Source: Saccharothrix syringae
GTDB lineage: Bacteria > Actinomycetota > Actinomycetes > Mycobacteriales > Pseudonocardiaceae
DNA: 64,000 nucleotides
NCBI RefSeq assembly: GCF_009498035.1
Contig: NZ_CP034550.1
Location: 8,432,001-8,496,000 of the forward strand
Direction: 5' to 3'
Positions 40,428 to 48,674 of the stretch are shown piece after piece (position 1 is the stretch's first letter; each line of letters begins with the position of its first letter). The notes under the pieces were generated by a model. The model saw only the letters and a list, made by a program, of their open reading frames with translations. It did not search any database and had not been told where the DNA came from. A program made the position numbers and the translations under genes.

Positions 40428-42845
40428 TCAGGGTGAGCACCTCGACCTGCGGCGGCACGAAGTCCAGCGGGCCCGGGGGCGCGGGGCAGGAGACCCTGCG
40501 CACCCGGTCAGGTGGCGCAGGGCTCGCGCCATCCGGGACTCGGTCACGCTGACCGACCGCACCGGCAGCTCCGCGAGCACAGCGGCGGCGTACGCGTCCG
40601 GCTCGAAGTCGCCCCACGCGGCGACCAGTTCCTGCTGCACCTTGTCCCGCTCGTCGCGCCGGTACTTCACGAGCAGCGGCAAAGCGTCGTTCAGGCCGGT
40701 CGCGGCGGCGGCCCGGACGGTCGCGGCCACCTCGGCCTCCGTGCGCGGGTCGGCGGAGGCCAGCAGGTCGAGCACGAACGGTCCCGCCGACGCGAACGCC
40801 TTGGCCGCCGCCAACCCGCGGGGCGGGAGCAGCCGGGTGGCGCTGGCCTCCACCCGCTCCCGCGTCGCGGGTGCCAGCTCCGGCGTGGTCTCCAGGCAGG
40901 CCACGGCCAGCAGGTGCAGCGCGTCACGGTGCTTGCGCACCTCGTCACCCCTGGTCAGCACCTGGTTCAGCAGCTCCTCGCGGCGAGTGCCCGGTGCGTG
41001 CCCGGCGGCCATCACGACCACCTCGTGCCACTGGTCCAGGTGGGCGTGGGCCACCAGCGTGCCGATGTCGTCCGCGTCGATCGCCGCCTTGGCCGCCAGG
41101 TACTCCTGGAACGTGCGGTGCACGAAGTCGACGCGTCCCTCCACGGGTTCGCGCAGCAACCCGCTGCGCTCCAGCAGGTGCCGGTACACCGCTTCGGCGG
41201 ACGCCCGCACCTCGGGCATCGAGGTGAGCCGGCGCTCCACCTGCTCGACGGCCCTGCTCACCGGCGCGTCGGTCAGGTCGTTGCGGATGAACCAGTACGC
41301 CAGATCGCCCAGGAGCAGGGCCTTGCGCGTCCGGGACAGACCGGCCAGCGCCTCGATGCGCCGCTCCGCGTCCCGACGCTCCAGCAGCATCTGCAGAGCG
41401 GTGTCGTACAGCTCCATGCGGTTGTCGGGCAGGTCGCCGCGCCGATCGCGGTGCAGGGCGCACAGCAAGGCGCACAGCAGCGGGTAGCCGGCCAGTTTGC
41501 GCAGGTGGTGACGCGCGTTGAGCTGCGCCAGCAGGCGCTCGTGGTGCTCCGCGACCTCCTCGCGGGCCGGCTCGTCGACGAGCCGCGTGCGCATCGCGTC
41601 GTGCCAGCGCTCGACGAACACCCGCACGTCGGCCGGCGTCATGGGGCGCAGCGACGCCACCGCGAAACCGTCGGCCGCCAGCCAGTCCGGGTCGACGGCG
41701 CTCGGCCGCGAGGTGACCACGTACCGGGCTCCCGGGAAGGCCAGGATCAACGACCGCAGCCACTCCCGGGCCTCCTCGCGGCGATCGGACGCCAGCTCGT
41801 CCACGCCGTCCAAGAGGAGCAGCCCCCGCCCGGAGCGCAGTTGCGCCTGCACCCAGCCGGGTGGCATCTCGTCCGCGATGTGCCGGCCGACCTCGTCCAG
41901 GAACCGCTCCGGGGCGGGCAGCTCCCGGTCGGCGTAGCGGCGGAGCGGGACCAGGAACGGGATCGTGTCGTTCCACGCGGTGAGCGGGTCGGCGAAGTCG
42001 CGCTGGGCACTGCGGACGGCGATCCACTGGAGCAGGGTGGTCTTGCCGAGCCCCGCCTCGCCGCGGATGAAGATCCGCTCCCCGGTGGCCAGCAGGTCCT
42101 CCACCCGTCGGCCCGCCGCGGCGTAGCCGTCCCGCGGACCATCGGCGGTGAGGCTGATGTAGGCCACCGACAGCGGGTACCGGCGGGTCGCCTCGGACAG
42201 CGTGGCGCCGAACATCTCGACCTGGTCGAGCGTGCCCGCGACCAGTTGCCGGTAGTCGTAGGCGAAGTCGGTCGAGGTGCGCCGCTGGGGCAGGCGGTCC
42301 AGCACCTTGCGGACCTCGGTGACGATCTCGGTCTCCCTGCGCAGGATCTCGGTGAGCGCGCTCGGGCCGAAGGCGGGCAGCGCCCGGGACATCTCGATCA
42401 CGTACCCCGCGCACTCGCGCAGCAGCAGGCCGTACAGCTGGGTGCCGTCGGTGGACAGCCCGGTGGGCGCGTACGGGGCTCGGCTGCGCAGGTGGCGATC
42501 CAGCCGGCGGGTGTCGAGGTCCGCGGCGAAGAGGTCGTCGTCGTCGAGTGCGGCCTCCTCGAACGTCTCGCGCACCGCCTCGATCGCGGCCAACCGCTCG
42601 TGCTCCGCTAATCGGCGGTACTCGGCGGCCACGATCGGCTGCACCCGCTCGACCACGGCGTCCACGAACTGCTCCTGCACCCGACGCAGCTTGCGCTGGT
42701 CGAGCGCGTTGGTCAGGCGTCGTTCCAGCAGGTCGACGCCGGTGCCACTGACCGGCGTGGCGAGCGACTTGTCCCCCAGCCACAGCTTGAGCGCGCTGCG
42801 CACCACGGACGCGCCCAACGGGATCAGCGCGGCTTCGACGCCCAT
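40428..42845 (-). CDS. NACHT NTPase (bacterial NLR-like), split from its LRR part
   Basis: 805 residues as read. Residues 1-190 are a helical N-terminal domain, followed by the NACHT module: Walker A GEAGLGKT (262-269), Walker B LLLLDGVDEL (342-351), ARYVVTSRP sensor and the VHRTFQEYLAAKA winged-helix region. The last 25 residues (after HLTG) are an out-of-frame, Arg/Pro-rich tail; inserting one C in the CCGGG run near 40507-40511 restores a 1053-residue NACHT-LRR protein. ATG 42845. Bacterial NACHT proteins with C-terminal repeats include anti-phage defence factors, but no phage-defence neighbours are present. Confidence 0.85.
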   Translation of the reverse strand: MGVEAALIPLGASVVRSALKLWLGDKSLATPVSGTGVDLLERRLTNALDQRKLRRVQEQFVDAVVERVQPIVAAEYRRLAEHERLAAIEAVRETFEEAALDDDDLFAADLDTRRLDRHLRSRAPYAPTGLSTDGTQLYGLLLRECAGYVIEMSRALPAFGPSALTEILRRETEIVTEVRKVLDRLPQRRTSTDFAYDYRQLVAGTLDQVEMFGATLSEATRRYPLSVAYISLTADGPRDGYAAAGRRVEDLLATGERIFIRGEAGLGKTTLLQWIAVRSAQRDFADPLTAWNDTIPFLVPLRRYADRELPAPERFLDEVGRHIADEMPPGWVQAQLRSGRGLLLLDGVDELASDRREEAREWLRSLILAFPGARYVVTSRPSAVDPDWLAADGFAVASLRPMTPADVRVFVERWHDAMRTRLVDEPAREEVAEHHERLLAQLNARHHLRKLAGYPLLCALLCALHRDRRGDLPDNRMELYDTALQMLLERRDAERRIEALAGLSRTRKALLLGDLAYWFIRNDLTDAPVSRAVEQVERRLTSMPEVRASAEAVYRHLLERSGLLREPVEGRVDFVHRTFQEYLAAKAAIDADDIGTLVAHAHLDQWHEVVVMAAGHAPGTRREELLNQVLTRGDEVRKHRDALHLLAVACLETTPELAPATRERVEASATRLLPPRGLAAAKAFASAGPFVLDLLASADPRTEAEVAATVRAAAATGLNDALPLLVKYRRDERDKVQQELVAAWGDFEPDAYAAAVLAELPVRSVSVTESRMARALRHLTGCAGSPAPRPRARWTSCRRRSRCSP

Positions 42846-42903
42846 GCCCCCATCGTGCCGCACGGGATGTGCCCGGCCGCGAACGCCCTGGCAGGATCGG
42901 GGC

Positions 42904-43767
42904 GTGAGTGACATTCAACGTGTTGGAGTGGTGGGTTCGGGCCTCATGGGCTCCGGCATCGCCGAGGTCTGCGCGCGGGCGGGCCTGGACGTGCTGGTGG
43001 CCGAGGTCAACCCGGACGCCGCCGAGGCCGCGCGCGGGCGGATCGCCTCGTCGCTCGGCCGCGGGGTGCGCAGCGGGAAGCTGTCCGCCGAGGACCGGGA
43101 CGCCGCACTGGAGCGCCTGCGGTTCACCACCGACCTGGGCGACTTCGCCGACCGGAACCTGGTCGTCGAGGCCGTCGCGGAGAACGAGCAGGTCAAGACC
43201 GACGTGTTCGCGGCGCTGGACAAGGTCGTCGAGGACCCCCGCGCGATCTTCGCGTCGAACACCTCGTCGATCCCGATCATGAAGCTGGGCATGGCCACCG
43301 GGCGGCCCGAGCAGGTCATCGGCGTCCACTTCTTCAACCCGGTGCCGGTGTTGAAGCTGGTCGAGCTGGTGCCCTCGCTGCTGACCGGCGAGCAGACGCG
43401 GGCGCGCGCCGAGGCGTTCGTCACCGACGTGCTGCACAAGGAGGTCATCCGCTCGCAGGACCGGGCCGGGTTCGTGGTCAACGCCCTGCTGATCCCCTAC
43501 CTGCTGTCCGCGATCCGGATGATGGAGTCCGGCTTCGCCAGCGCCGAGGACATCGACAACGGCATGGTGCTCGGCTGCGCGCACCCGATGGGTCCGCTGC
43601 GCCTGACCGACCTGATCGGCCTGGACACCACCAAGGCGATCGCCGAGTCGATGTACGAGGAGTTCAAGGAGCCGCTGTACTCGCCGCCGCCGCTGCTGCT
43701 GCGCATGGTGGACGCGGGGCTGCTGGGCAAGAAGAGCGGGCGGGGCTTCTACAACTACGCGTCCTGA
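42904..43767 (+). CDS. 3-hydroxybutyryl/3-hydroxyacyl-CoA dehydrogenase
   Basis: 287-residue NAD(P) enzyme of FadB2/PaaH type, oxidising 3-hydroxyacyl-CoA to 3-oxoacyl-CoA. Features: VGVVGSGLMGSGIAEV Rossmann loop, ASNTSSIPI, catalytic His in GVHFFNPVPVLKLVE, and AHPMGPLRLTDLIGLD. GTG 42904 starts just before the Rossmann motif; the upstream open frame is the antisense of the NACHT gene. It is a single gene, ended by the hairpin 43770-43809. Confidence 0.93.
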   Translation: MSDIQRVGVVGSGLMGSGIAEVCARAGLDVLVAEVNPDAAEAARGRIASSLGRGVRSGKLSAEDRDAALERLRFTTDLGDFADRNLVVEAVAENEQVKTDVFAALDKVVEDPRAIFASNTSSIPIMKLGMATGRPEQVIGVHFFNPVPVLKLVELVPSLLTGEQTRARAEAFVTDVLHKEVIRSQDRAGFVVNALLIPYLLSAIRMMESGFASAEDIDNGMVLGCAHPMGPLRLTDLIGLDTTKAIAESMYEEFKEPLYSPPPLLLRMVDAGLLGKKSGRGFYNYAS

Positions 43768-43769
43768 CC

Positions 43770-43809
43770 CGCGGGGGCCGTCGACCGGGGGTGGTCGGCG
43801 GCCCCCGCG
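43770..43809. terminator. Terminator after the hydroxyacyl-CoA dehydrogenase gene
   Basis: 17-bp stem with one G-U pair (43770-43786 with 43793-43809) and a 6-nt loop, 2 nt after the stop codon. Confidence 0.8.
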
Positions 43810-44178
43810 CGTGCCGGATACCACACCCCGGCGGCCGAAGTCACGGCCGGTGACCGCGCGGAGAATTAACAGAAGTGTCTTGAATGGTAAACGGCAATAC
43901 CCGCCGAACATTCGACCGTACACCGGCGAGGGCTGTGGGCAAAATGCCACGATCCGTCATCGAAGATCGTCCGCGCATTGGTGCAAAAGGTTGACGAGGC
44001 TCCGGTCAATAGGCCGTTCGGAGTATTCCTGATTACCGTCCCGAGCCGCTTCGGCACTGATCGACAGGACCTGTGAACTGCGCATAGAGTGCCCTACGTC
44101 ACGCTGCGCCCAACTGGTGGACAAGATTGCTTCGCGTAGCGTAACTTTCGGTTCGCACCCCACAAGGAGACCCCCGCC
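43810..44178. other. Leader region of the prenyltransferase/tryptophanase operon
   Basis: 369 bp with clearly lower GC than its neighbours, as expected for a promoter region. No convincing gene is visible. AAGGAGA (44164-44170) is the ribosome site for the TTG start at 44179. A TTGACG occurs near 43992 but no matching -10 was certain, and no Trp-rich leader peptide was recognised. Confidence 0.6.
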
Positions 44179-45273
44179 TTGGAACCTCAGAATACTTCCG
44201 TACGCGATTTCACAGGGCGCCAGTTGAGTGCCCTGCTGCATTCTGTGGGCATCACCGAAAACACCACCGACTCCGTTGCGCTGCTCGCCGACGCGCTCGG
44301 CCCCGGTGGTCTGCGCCCACTTTCCGCCGAGCCGGTGTGGCGTTCCGACGTGGCCGACGACCACACCCCGGTCGAGTTCTCCACGGCGTTCGCGCCGGAC
44401 GAACCCCCAGTCGTCCGGATGATCGTCGAACCGACCGCGACCAGCCCTTCCCGCCAGGCCAACACCACCGCCGGGCTCGCCGCGCTCGACCGGATGCGGC
44501 GCCGCCGCGGCATCGACACCACCCGCTTCGACGCGGTCCGGGACCTGTTCCTGCCGGCCGACGCGGAACGGGATTTCACCTTCTGGTACTCGCTCGTCTT
44601 CCGCGCCGGCGACGCCCCGCTGGTGAAGGTCTACCTCAACCCGGAAGTGCGCGGCGAGGCCGCCGCCGGGGAACTGGTGCGCGAGGCGCTGGACCGGACC
44701 GGTTTCGCCGGTGCTTTCCCGGGCCTGTGCGAACACGCGCTCACCCGTCCCGGGTTGGACCGGTTTTCCTTCTTCGCGCTCGACCTGGTCGAACAACGCC
44801 GGGCGCGGACGAAGGTGTACATCTCCCACCACGCCGCGGACGGCGCCGATGTGACGCGCGCCGCACGGCTCGCCCAGGGCGTGGATGTGGACAGGGTGCC
44901 CGATTTCTGCCTGCTGACCGGCGGCCCCTCGGGAACGTTCGACCGGCGCCCGCTGATTTCCAGCTACACGTTCCTGGACGGCGACGCGCAGGCGCCCAGC
45001 GGCTATTCACTCTACGTGCCGATCCGGGACTACGTGACCGACGACGAGGAGGCCCGGCGACGGGTGCTCTCGGTGATGACCAAGTACGGCCTGGACCCCA
45101 CCCCGTTCGACAACGCCCTGCGCACCGTCGCCCGGCGCCCGCTCGACGAGGGGGTCGGCCTCATCGCGCACGTGTCGCTGCGCATGGGCAGGCCGCGCCC
45201 CGGCATCACCGTCTACCTGTCGTCCGAGGCGTACGCCGTCACCGCGCCCCGCTCGGTCAGCCTGGCCGTCTAG
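44179..45273 (+). CDS. Tryptophan/indole dimethylallyltransferase (ABBA prenyltransferase)
   Basis: 364-residue aromatic prenyltransferase of the DMATS family, which adds dimethylallyl from DMAPP to the indole ring. Segments typical of the bacterial indole group are GPGGLRPLSAEPVWRSDV, VEFSTAFAPDEPPVVRMIVEP, the Lys-containing strand PLVKVYLNPEVRG, FFALDLVEQRRARTKVYIS and GYSLYVPIRDYVTDDEEA. TTG 44179 is supported by AAGGAGA 8 nt upstream. The tryptophanase gene starts 9 nt after its stop, as in known bacterial DMATS-tryptophanase clusters. The ring position attacked cannot be read from sequence. Confidence 0.9.
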   Translation: MEPQNTSVRDFTGRQLSALLHSVGITENTTDSVALLADALGPGGLRPLSAEPVWRSDVADDHTPVEFSTAFAPDEPPVVRMIVEPTATSPSRQANTTAGLAALDRMRRRRGIDTTRFDAVRDLFLPADAERDFTFWYSLVFRAGDAPLVKVYLNPEVRGEAAAGELVREALDRTGFAGAFPGLCEHALTRPGLDRFSFFALDLVEQRRARTKVYISHHAADGADVTRAARLAQGVDVDRVPDFCLLTGGPSGTFDRRPLISSYTFLDGDAQAPSGYSLYVPIRDYVTDDEEARRRVLSVMTKYGLDPTPFDNALRTVARRPLDEGVGLIAHVSLRMGRPRPGITVYLSSEAYAVTAPRSVSLAV

Positions 45274-45282
45274 GAGTCCGCC

Positions 45283-46650
45283 ATGCCCATCATGGAGCCG
45301 TACCGCATCAAGGTCGTGGAACCCATCCCGATCACCACGCGCGCGCACCGCGAGCGGGCGCTGGCCGCCGCCGGGTACAACCCGTTCAACCTCGCCGCCG
45401 AGGACGTGACGATCGACCTGCTCAGCGACTCGGGTACCGGTGCCCTGTCGGCCGAACAGCAGTCGGCGGGGCTGCGCGGTGACGAGACCTACGCGGGCGC
45501 GCGCTCCTACTACCGGTTCCGCGACGTCGTGAGCGAGCTGACCGGGTACCCGCACGCGTTCCCCGTCCACCAGGGGCGCGCCGCCGAGCGGATCCTGTTC
45601 ACCGCCCTGCTCAAGCCCGGTCAGCTCAGCGTCAGCAACACCCACTTCGACACCACGCGCGCGAACGTCGAGATCCTGGGCGGCAAGGCCGTCGACCTGC
45701 CGTGCCGGGCCGCGAAGGACCTCGACGACGACGCGCCGTTCAAGGGCGACATCGACCTGGACGCCCTGGAGGCCGTGCTGTCCGGGCCCGAGGACGTCGC
45801 CCTGGTGCTCATCACCATCACCAACAACGGCGGTGGCGGGCAACCGGTGTCGATGGCCAACATCAAGGCCGCGGGCGAGCTGGCGCGCAGGCACGGCGTG
45901 CCGTTCTTCCTCGACGCGGCGCGCTTCGCGGAGAACGCGTGGCTGGTCACCCAGCGGGAGCCGGGGTACGCCGGCCGCACGCCGCGCGAGGTGGCCCGGG
46001 AGGCGTTCGACCTGGCCGACGGGTGCGTGGCGAGCCTGAAGAAGGACGCCATCGTCCACATGGGCGGGTTGCTCGCGGTCCGCGACCCGGCGCTGGCCGA
46101 GAAGTGCGAGCTGCTGCTGATCGCCACCGAGGGCTTCCGCACGTACGGCGGCCTGGCGGGGCGTGACCTGGAGATGCTCGCCCAGGGCCTGCTGGAGGTC
46201 ACCGAGCCCGCGTACCTGCGGGCGCGCGCCGAGTCCACGGCCTACCTCGCCGACCTGGCCGCCCAGGCCGGCGTGGACAGCGTCCGGCCGACCGGCGTGC
46301 ACGCGGTCTACCTCAACGCCGGGCGGCTGCTGACCCACCTGCCGCCCGGCCGGTTCCCGGGCTTCGCGCTGGCCACCGAGCTGTACCTGGCCGGCGGCAT
46401 CCGGTGCGCCGAGCTGGGGTCGCTCTACCTGGGCGAGCTGGACGAGGCGGGCGAGCTGCTCAAGCCCGCGCCGTACGAGCTGGTCCGCCTGGCGATCCCG
46501 CGGCGGGTCTACACGCAGAGCCACCTGGAGTACGTGGCGGAGACGCTGGCCGGGATCGCGAAGGACCCCGGGCGGGTGCCCGGCTACCGGCTGACCCACG
46601 CGCCGAAGCTGTTGCGGCACTTCAACTGCCGGCTCGAACCGGCGGTGTGA
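45283..46650 (+). CDS. tnaA: Tryptophanase (PLP beta-elimination lyase)
   Basis: 455-residue PLP enzyme that splits tryptophan, or prenyl-tryptophan, into indole, pyruvate and ammonia. PLP-site residues: SNTHFDTT (118-125), Asp211 (FFLDAARFAENAW) and Lys254 in SLKKDAIVHMGG, equivalent to Lys270 of the E. coli enzyme. The AELGS pattern near the C-terminus is the tryptophanase type; tyrosine phenol-lyases have an Arg there. ATG 45283 follows AGGAG. In related actinomycete clusters a flavin monooxygenase is next; it is absent here. Confidence 0.92.
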   Translation: MPIMEPYRIKVVEPIPITTRAHRERALAAAGYNPFNLAAEDVTIDLLSDSGTGALSAEQQSAGLRGDETYAGARSYYRFRDVVSELTGYPHAFPVHQGRAAERILFTALLKPGQLSVSNTHFDTTRANVEILGGKAVDLPCRAAKDLDDDAPFKGDIDLDALEAVLSGPEDVALVLITITNNGGGGQPVSMANIKAAGELARRHGVPFFLDAARFAENAWLVTQREPGYAGRTPREVAREAFDLADGCVASLKKDAIVHMGGLLAVRDPALAEKCELLLIATEGFRTYGGLAGRDLEMLAQGLLEVTEPAYLRARAESTAYLADLAAQAGVDSVRPTGVHAVYLNAGRLLTHLPPGRFPGFALATELYLAGGIRCAELGSLYLGELDEAGELLKPAPYELVRLAIPRRVYTQSHLEYVAETLAGIAKDPGRVPGYRLTHAPKLLRHFNCRLEPAV

Positions 46651-46657
46651 GGCACCG

Positions 46658-46692
46658 GCCCGTGGCCCCCGCCGCCCGCGGGGGCCACGGGC
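46658..46692. terminator. Terminator after tryptophanase
   Basis: 15-bp perfect stem (46658-46672 with 46678-46692) and a 5-nt loop, 7 nt after the stop codon. Confidence 0.82.
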
Positions 46693-46858
46693 GTTTCCGG
46701 GCTCGGGTTCCGCCGGCGGGCCCGCCCCGGCACCGGTGAAGACTCCCCCGCCCGCTGAAACCCCCGGCGCTGGAACCCCTGGCACCGCTGAAACCCCCTG
46801 GCCCGCGGTTCCCCGCCCCGGGTACCGTCCCGCGCGTCCCGACGCAGGAGGTGCCGCC

Positions 46859-47206
46859 ATGGCCGACCGCACGACCACCCTGTGGCGCCCGACCGGTCCG
46901 GCCGAGCTGGAGCTGGTCGCGGCGTCCGGTTGGCGCGCCTGGCCGCCCCGGCTGCCGGAGCAGCCGGTCTTCTACCCGGTGCTGGACGAGGACTACGCGA
47001 TCAGGATCGCGCGCGACTGGAACGTCGAGCACGACGGCGCGGGCTTCGTCACCCGGTTCGAGGTCGAGACCGACTTCCTGGCCCGCTACCCCGTGCGGCA
47101 GGCGGGCGGGCGGACGATCCTGGAGCTGTGGGTCCCCGCCGAAGAGCTCGACGAGTTCAACGACCACATCGTCGGCACCATCGACGTGGTGCACGAGTTC
47201 CGCTGA
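46859..47206 (+). CDS. Small conserved protein (often labelled ADP-ribosylation/crystallin J1)
   Basis: 115-residue soluble protein with LWRPTGPAELELVAASGWRAWPPRLPEQPVFYPVL, DYAIRIARDWNV, VTRFEVETDFL and EFNDHIVGTIDVVHEF. The pattern is well conserved as I recall it, with no recognised catalytic site, and the ADP-ribosylation label rests on no motif I can see. ATG 46859 follows AGGAGGTG. It is monocistronic, convergent with cvnD. Confidence 0.75.
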   Translation: MADRTTTLWRPTGPAELELVAASGWRAWPPRLPEQPVFYPVLDEDYAIRIARDWNVEHDGAGFVTRFEVETDFLARYPVRQAGGRTILELWVPAEELDEFNDHIVGTIDVVHEFR

Positions 47207-47247
47207 GGGGGGCGCCGCGGGCGGATCGCGGAACGCCCCGCCGTGCC

Positions 47248-47841
47248 TCAGGCCATCGCGTCGAGCCGGTCCATGGTGTGCTGGATCAGGCTGACCAGCA
47301 CGGTCTTCGACGACTCGCGGTCGCGCGCGTCGCACAGCAGCAGCGGGATGGCCTCGTCGACGTCCAGCGCGCGCCGGACCTCCTCCACCCCGTAGCGGTG
47401 CGCGCCCTCGAAGCAGTTCACCGCGATGATGAACGGGATGCCGCGCCGCTCGAAGAAGTCGATCGACGGGAAGCTGCTGTCCAACCGCCGGGTGTCCACC
47501 AGGATCACCGCGCCGATCGCGCCGTAGGCCAGCTCGTCCCACATGAACCAGAAGCGGTTCTGGCCGGGGGTGCCGAACAGGTACAGCACCACCTCGGGGT
47601 TGATCGTGATGCGCCCGAAGTCCAGGGCGACCGTGGTGGTCTCCTTGTTCTCCAGGCCGACCACGTCGTCGACCCCGACGCCTGCCTCGGTGAGCAGCTC
47701 CTCGGTGTGCAGCGGCGGGATCTCGCTGACCGAGTTGACCAGCGTCGTCTTGCCGGTGCCGAAACCGCCGGCGACGACGATCTTGACTGGGGTGGGGACC
47801 AGCAGTTCCCCGCCCGGCCGCTCAGATTCCACGGACACCAT
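47248..47841 (-). CDS. cvnD: Conservon GTPase
   Basis: 197-residue small GTPase-like protein (MglA-like family): P-loop VAGGFGTGKTTLVNS, switch-like TTVALDFGRI, YLFGTPGQNRFWFMW and the NCFEG motif in place of the usual NKxD. ATG 47841 overlaps the cvnC 3' end by 20 nt. It is the last gene of a cvnA-B-C-D conservon. In Streptomyces the four form a membrane complex likened to a G-protein receptor system. A cytochrome P450 often found as the fifth member is missing. Confidence 0.93.
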   Translation of the reverse strand: MVSVESERPGGELLVPTPVKIVVAGGFGTGKTTLVNSVSEIPPLHTEELLTEAGVGVDDVVGLENKETTTVALDFGRITINPEVVLYLFGTPGQNRFWFMWDELAYGAIGAVILVDTRRLDSSFPSIDFFERRGIPFIIAVNCFEGAHRYGVEEVRRALDVDEAIPLLLCDARDRESSKTVLVSLIQHTMDRLDAMA

Positions 47842-48193
47842 CCAGCACTGCCTGCAAAAGGTTCCGGTCCGGCACCACGGGGGCCCGGGAGGGGTCTCTG
47901 ATCACGACGTCACCGCGCTGGATGAGGTCGCTCAACAACACCTTGACGACCACCAGCGGCACGTCGAGGTAGGCGGCGACCTCCGCCACGGACAGCGGTC
48001 GCCGGCACAGCTCCATGATCTCCAGGTGCTCCACCGACAACGAGTCCGGGTCCGACGGCGACGGCATCGCGCGCACCTGCGTGACCAGGTGCAGCTCCGG
48101 CCGCAGCGGTCGGGTGCGGCCGCGCACCATCGCGTACGGCCGGACCAGGGGGCCCGCCGCCTCGTCGTACCACCAGTCCTCGCGGCCGTTCAT
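47822..48193 (-). CDS. cvnC: Conservon DUF742 protein
   Basis: 123-residue DUF742 protein with the family start WWYDEAAGPLVRPYAMVRGRTRP and a winged-helix-like domain (LSVEHLEIMELCRRPLSVAEVAAYLDVPLVVVKVLLSDLI). ATG 48193 shares one base with the cvnB stop (TGATG), and the 3' end overlaps cvnD. It is thought to bridge the kinase-like protein and the GTPase. Confidence 0.94.
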   Translation of the reverse strand: MNGREDWWYDEAAGPLVRPYAMVRGRTRPLRPELHLVTQVRAMPSPSDPDSLSVEHLEIMELCRRPLSVAEVAAYLDVPLVVVKVLLSDLIQRGDVVIRDPSRAPVVPDRNLLQAVLDGVRGI

Positions 48194-48630
48194 CAGGACG
48201 ACCTTCGGGCAGCGGGCAGGCTGGCGGCCGCGGTGCCGCGCGGCGCCGACGACAGGTAGGTGCCGACGCGCTTGACCAGCATGTTCATCTCGTAGGCGAT
48301 CATGCCCATGTCGGAGTCCTCCTCGCCGAGCACGGCCAGGCAGGCGCCGTGGCCCGCCGCGGTGACGAAGAGGTAGGCGTGCTCCATCTCGACGATGGTC
48401 TGCCGCACGGCGCCGCCGCCGAAGTGCCGCCCGGTGCCGCGGGCGAGGCTCTGGAAGGCCGACGCCATGGCCGACAGGTGGTCCGAGTCGTCCTTCGACA
48501 AACCGGCCGATCGGCCGAGCAGCAGACCGTCCGCCGAGAGGACCACGGCGTGCCGGGCTCCGACCACGCGTCCGACCAGGTCCTCCAACAACCAGTTCAG
48601 TTCGTTGTGCTGGCTGGTCATGTCGTTCAT
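48193..48630 (-). CDS. cvnB: Conservon Roadblock/LC7 protein
   Basis: 145-residue Roadblock/LC7 domain protein (MglB-like): LNWLLEDLVGRVVGARHAVVLSADGLLL, AMASAFQSLARGTG, VRQTIVEMEHAYLFVTAAGHGACLAVL. In MglAB-type systems this domain acts on the partner GTPase as a GAP or dimer platform. ATG 48630 follows GGAAAGG; ATG 48621 is an alternative. It starts 44 nt after cvnA. Confidence 0.94.
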   Translation of the reverse strand: MNDMTSQHNELNWLLEDLVGRVVGARHAVVLSADGLLLGRSAGLSKDDSDHLSAMASAFQSLARGTGRHFGGGAVRQTIVEMEHAYLFVTAAGHGACLAVLGEEDSDMGMIAYEMNMLVKRVGTYLSSAPRGTAAASLPAARRSS

Positions 48631-48674
48631 CGGTTTGCCTTTCCGGTTTCCAGTCGTCCGGTCACTGCCGCTGG

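Noticed and set aside
43866..44057. 63-codon minus-strand frame in the prenyltransferase leader region
   Set aside because: No ribosome site, no recognisable motif, and it covers the likely promoter region.
46859..47206. Possible missing flavin monooxygenase of the prenyl-indole cluster
   Set aside because: The 115-residue protein has no FAD or NAD(P)H-binding motif and lies beyond a terminator.
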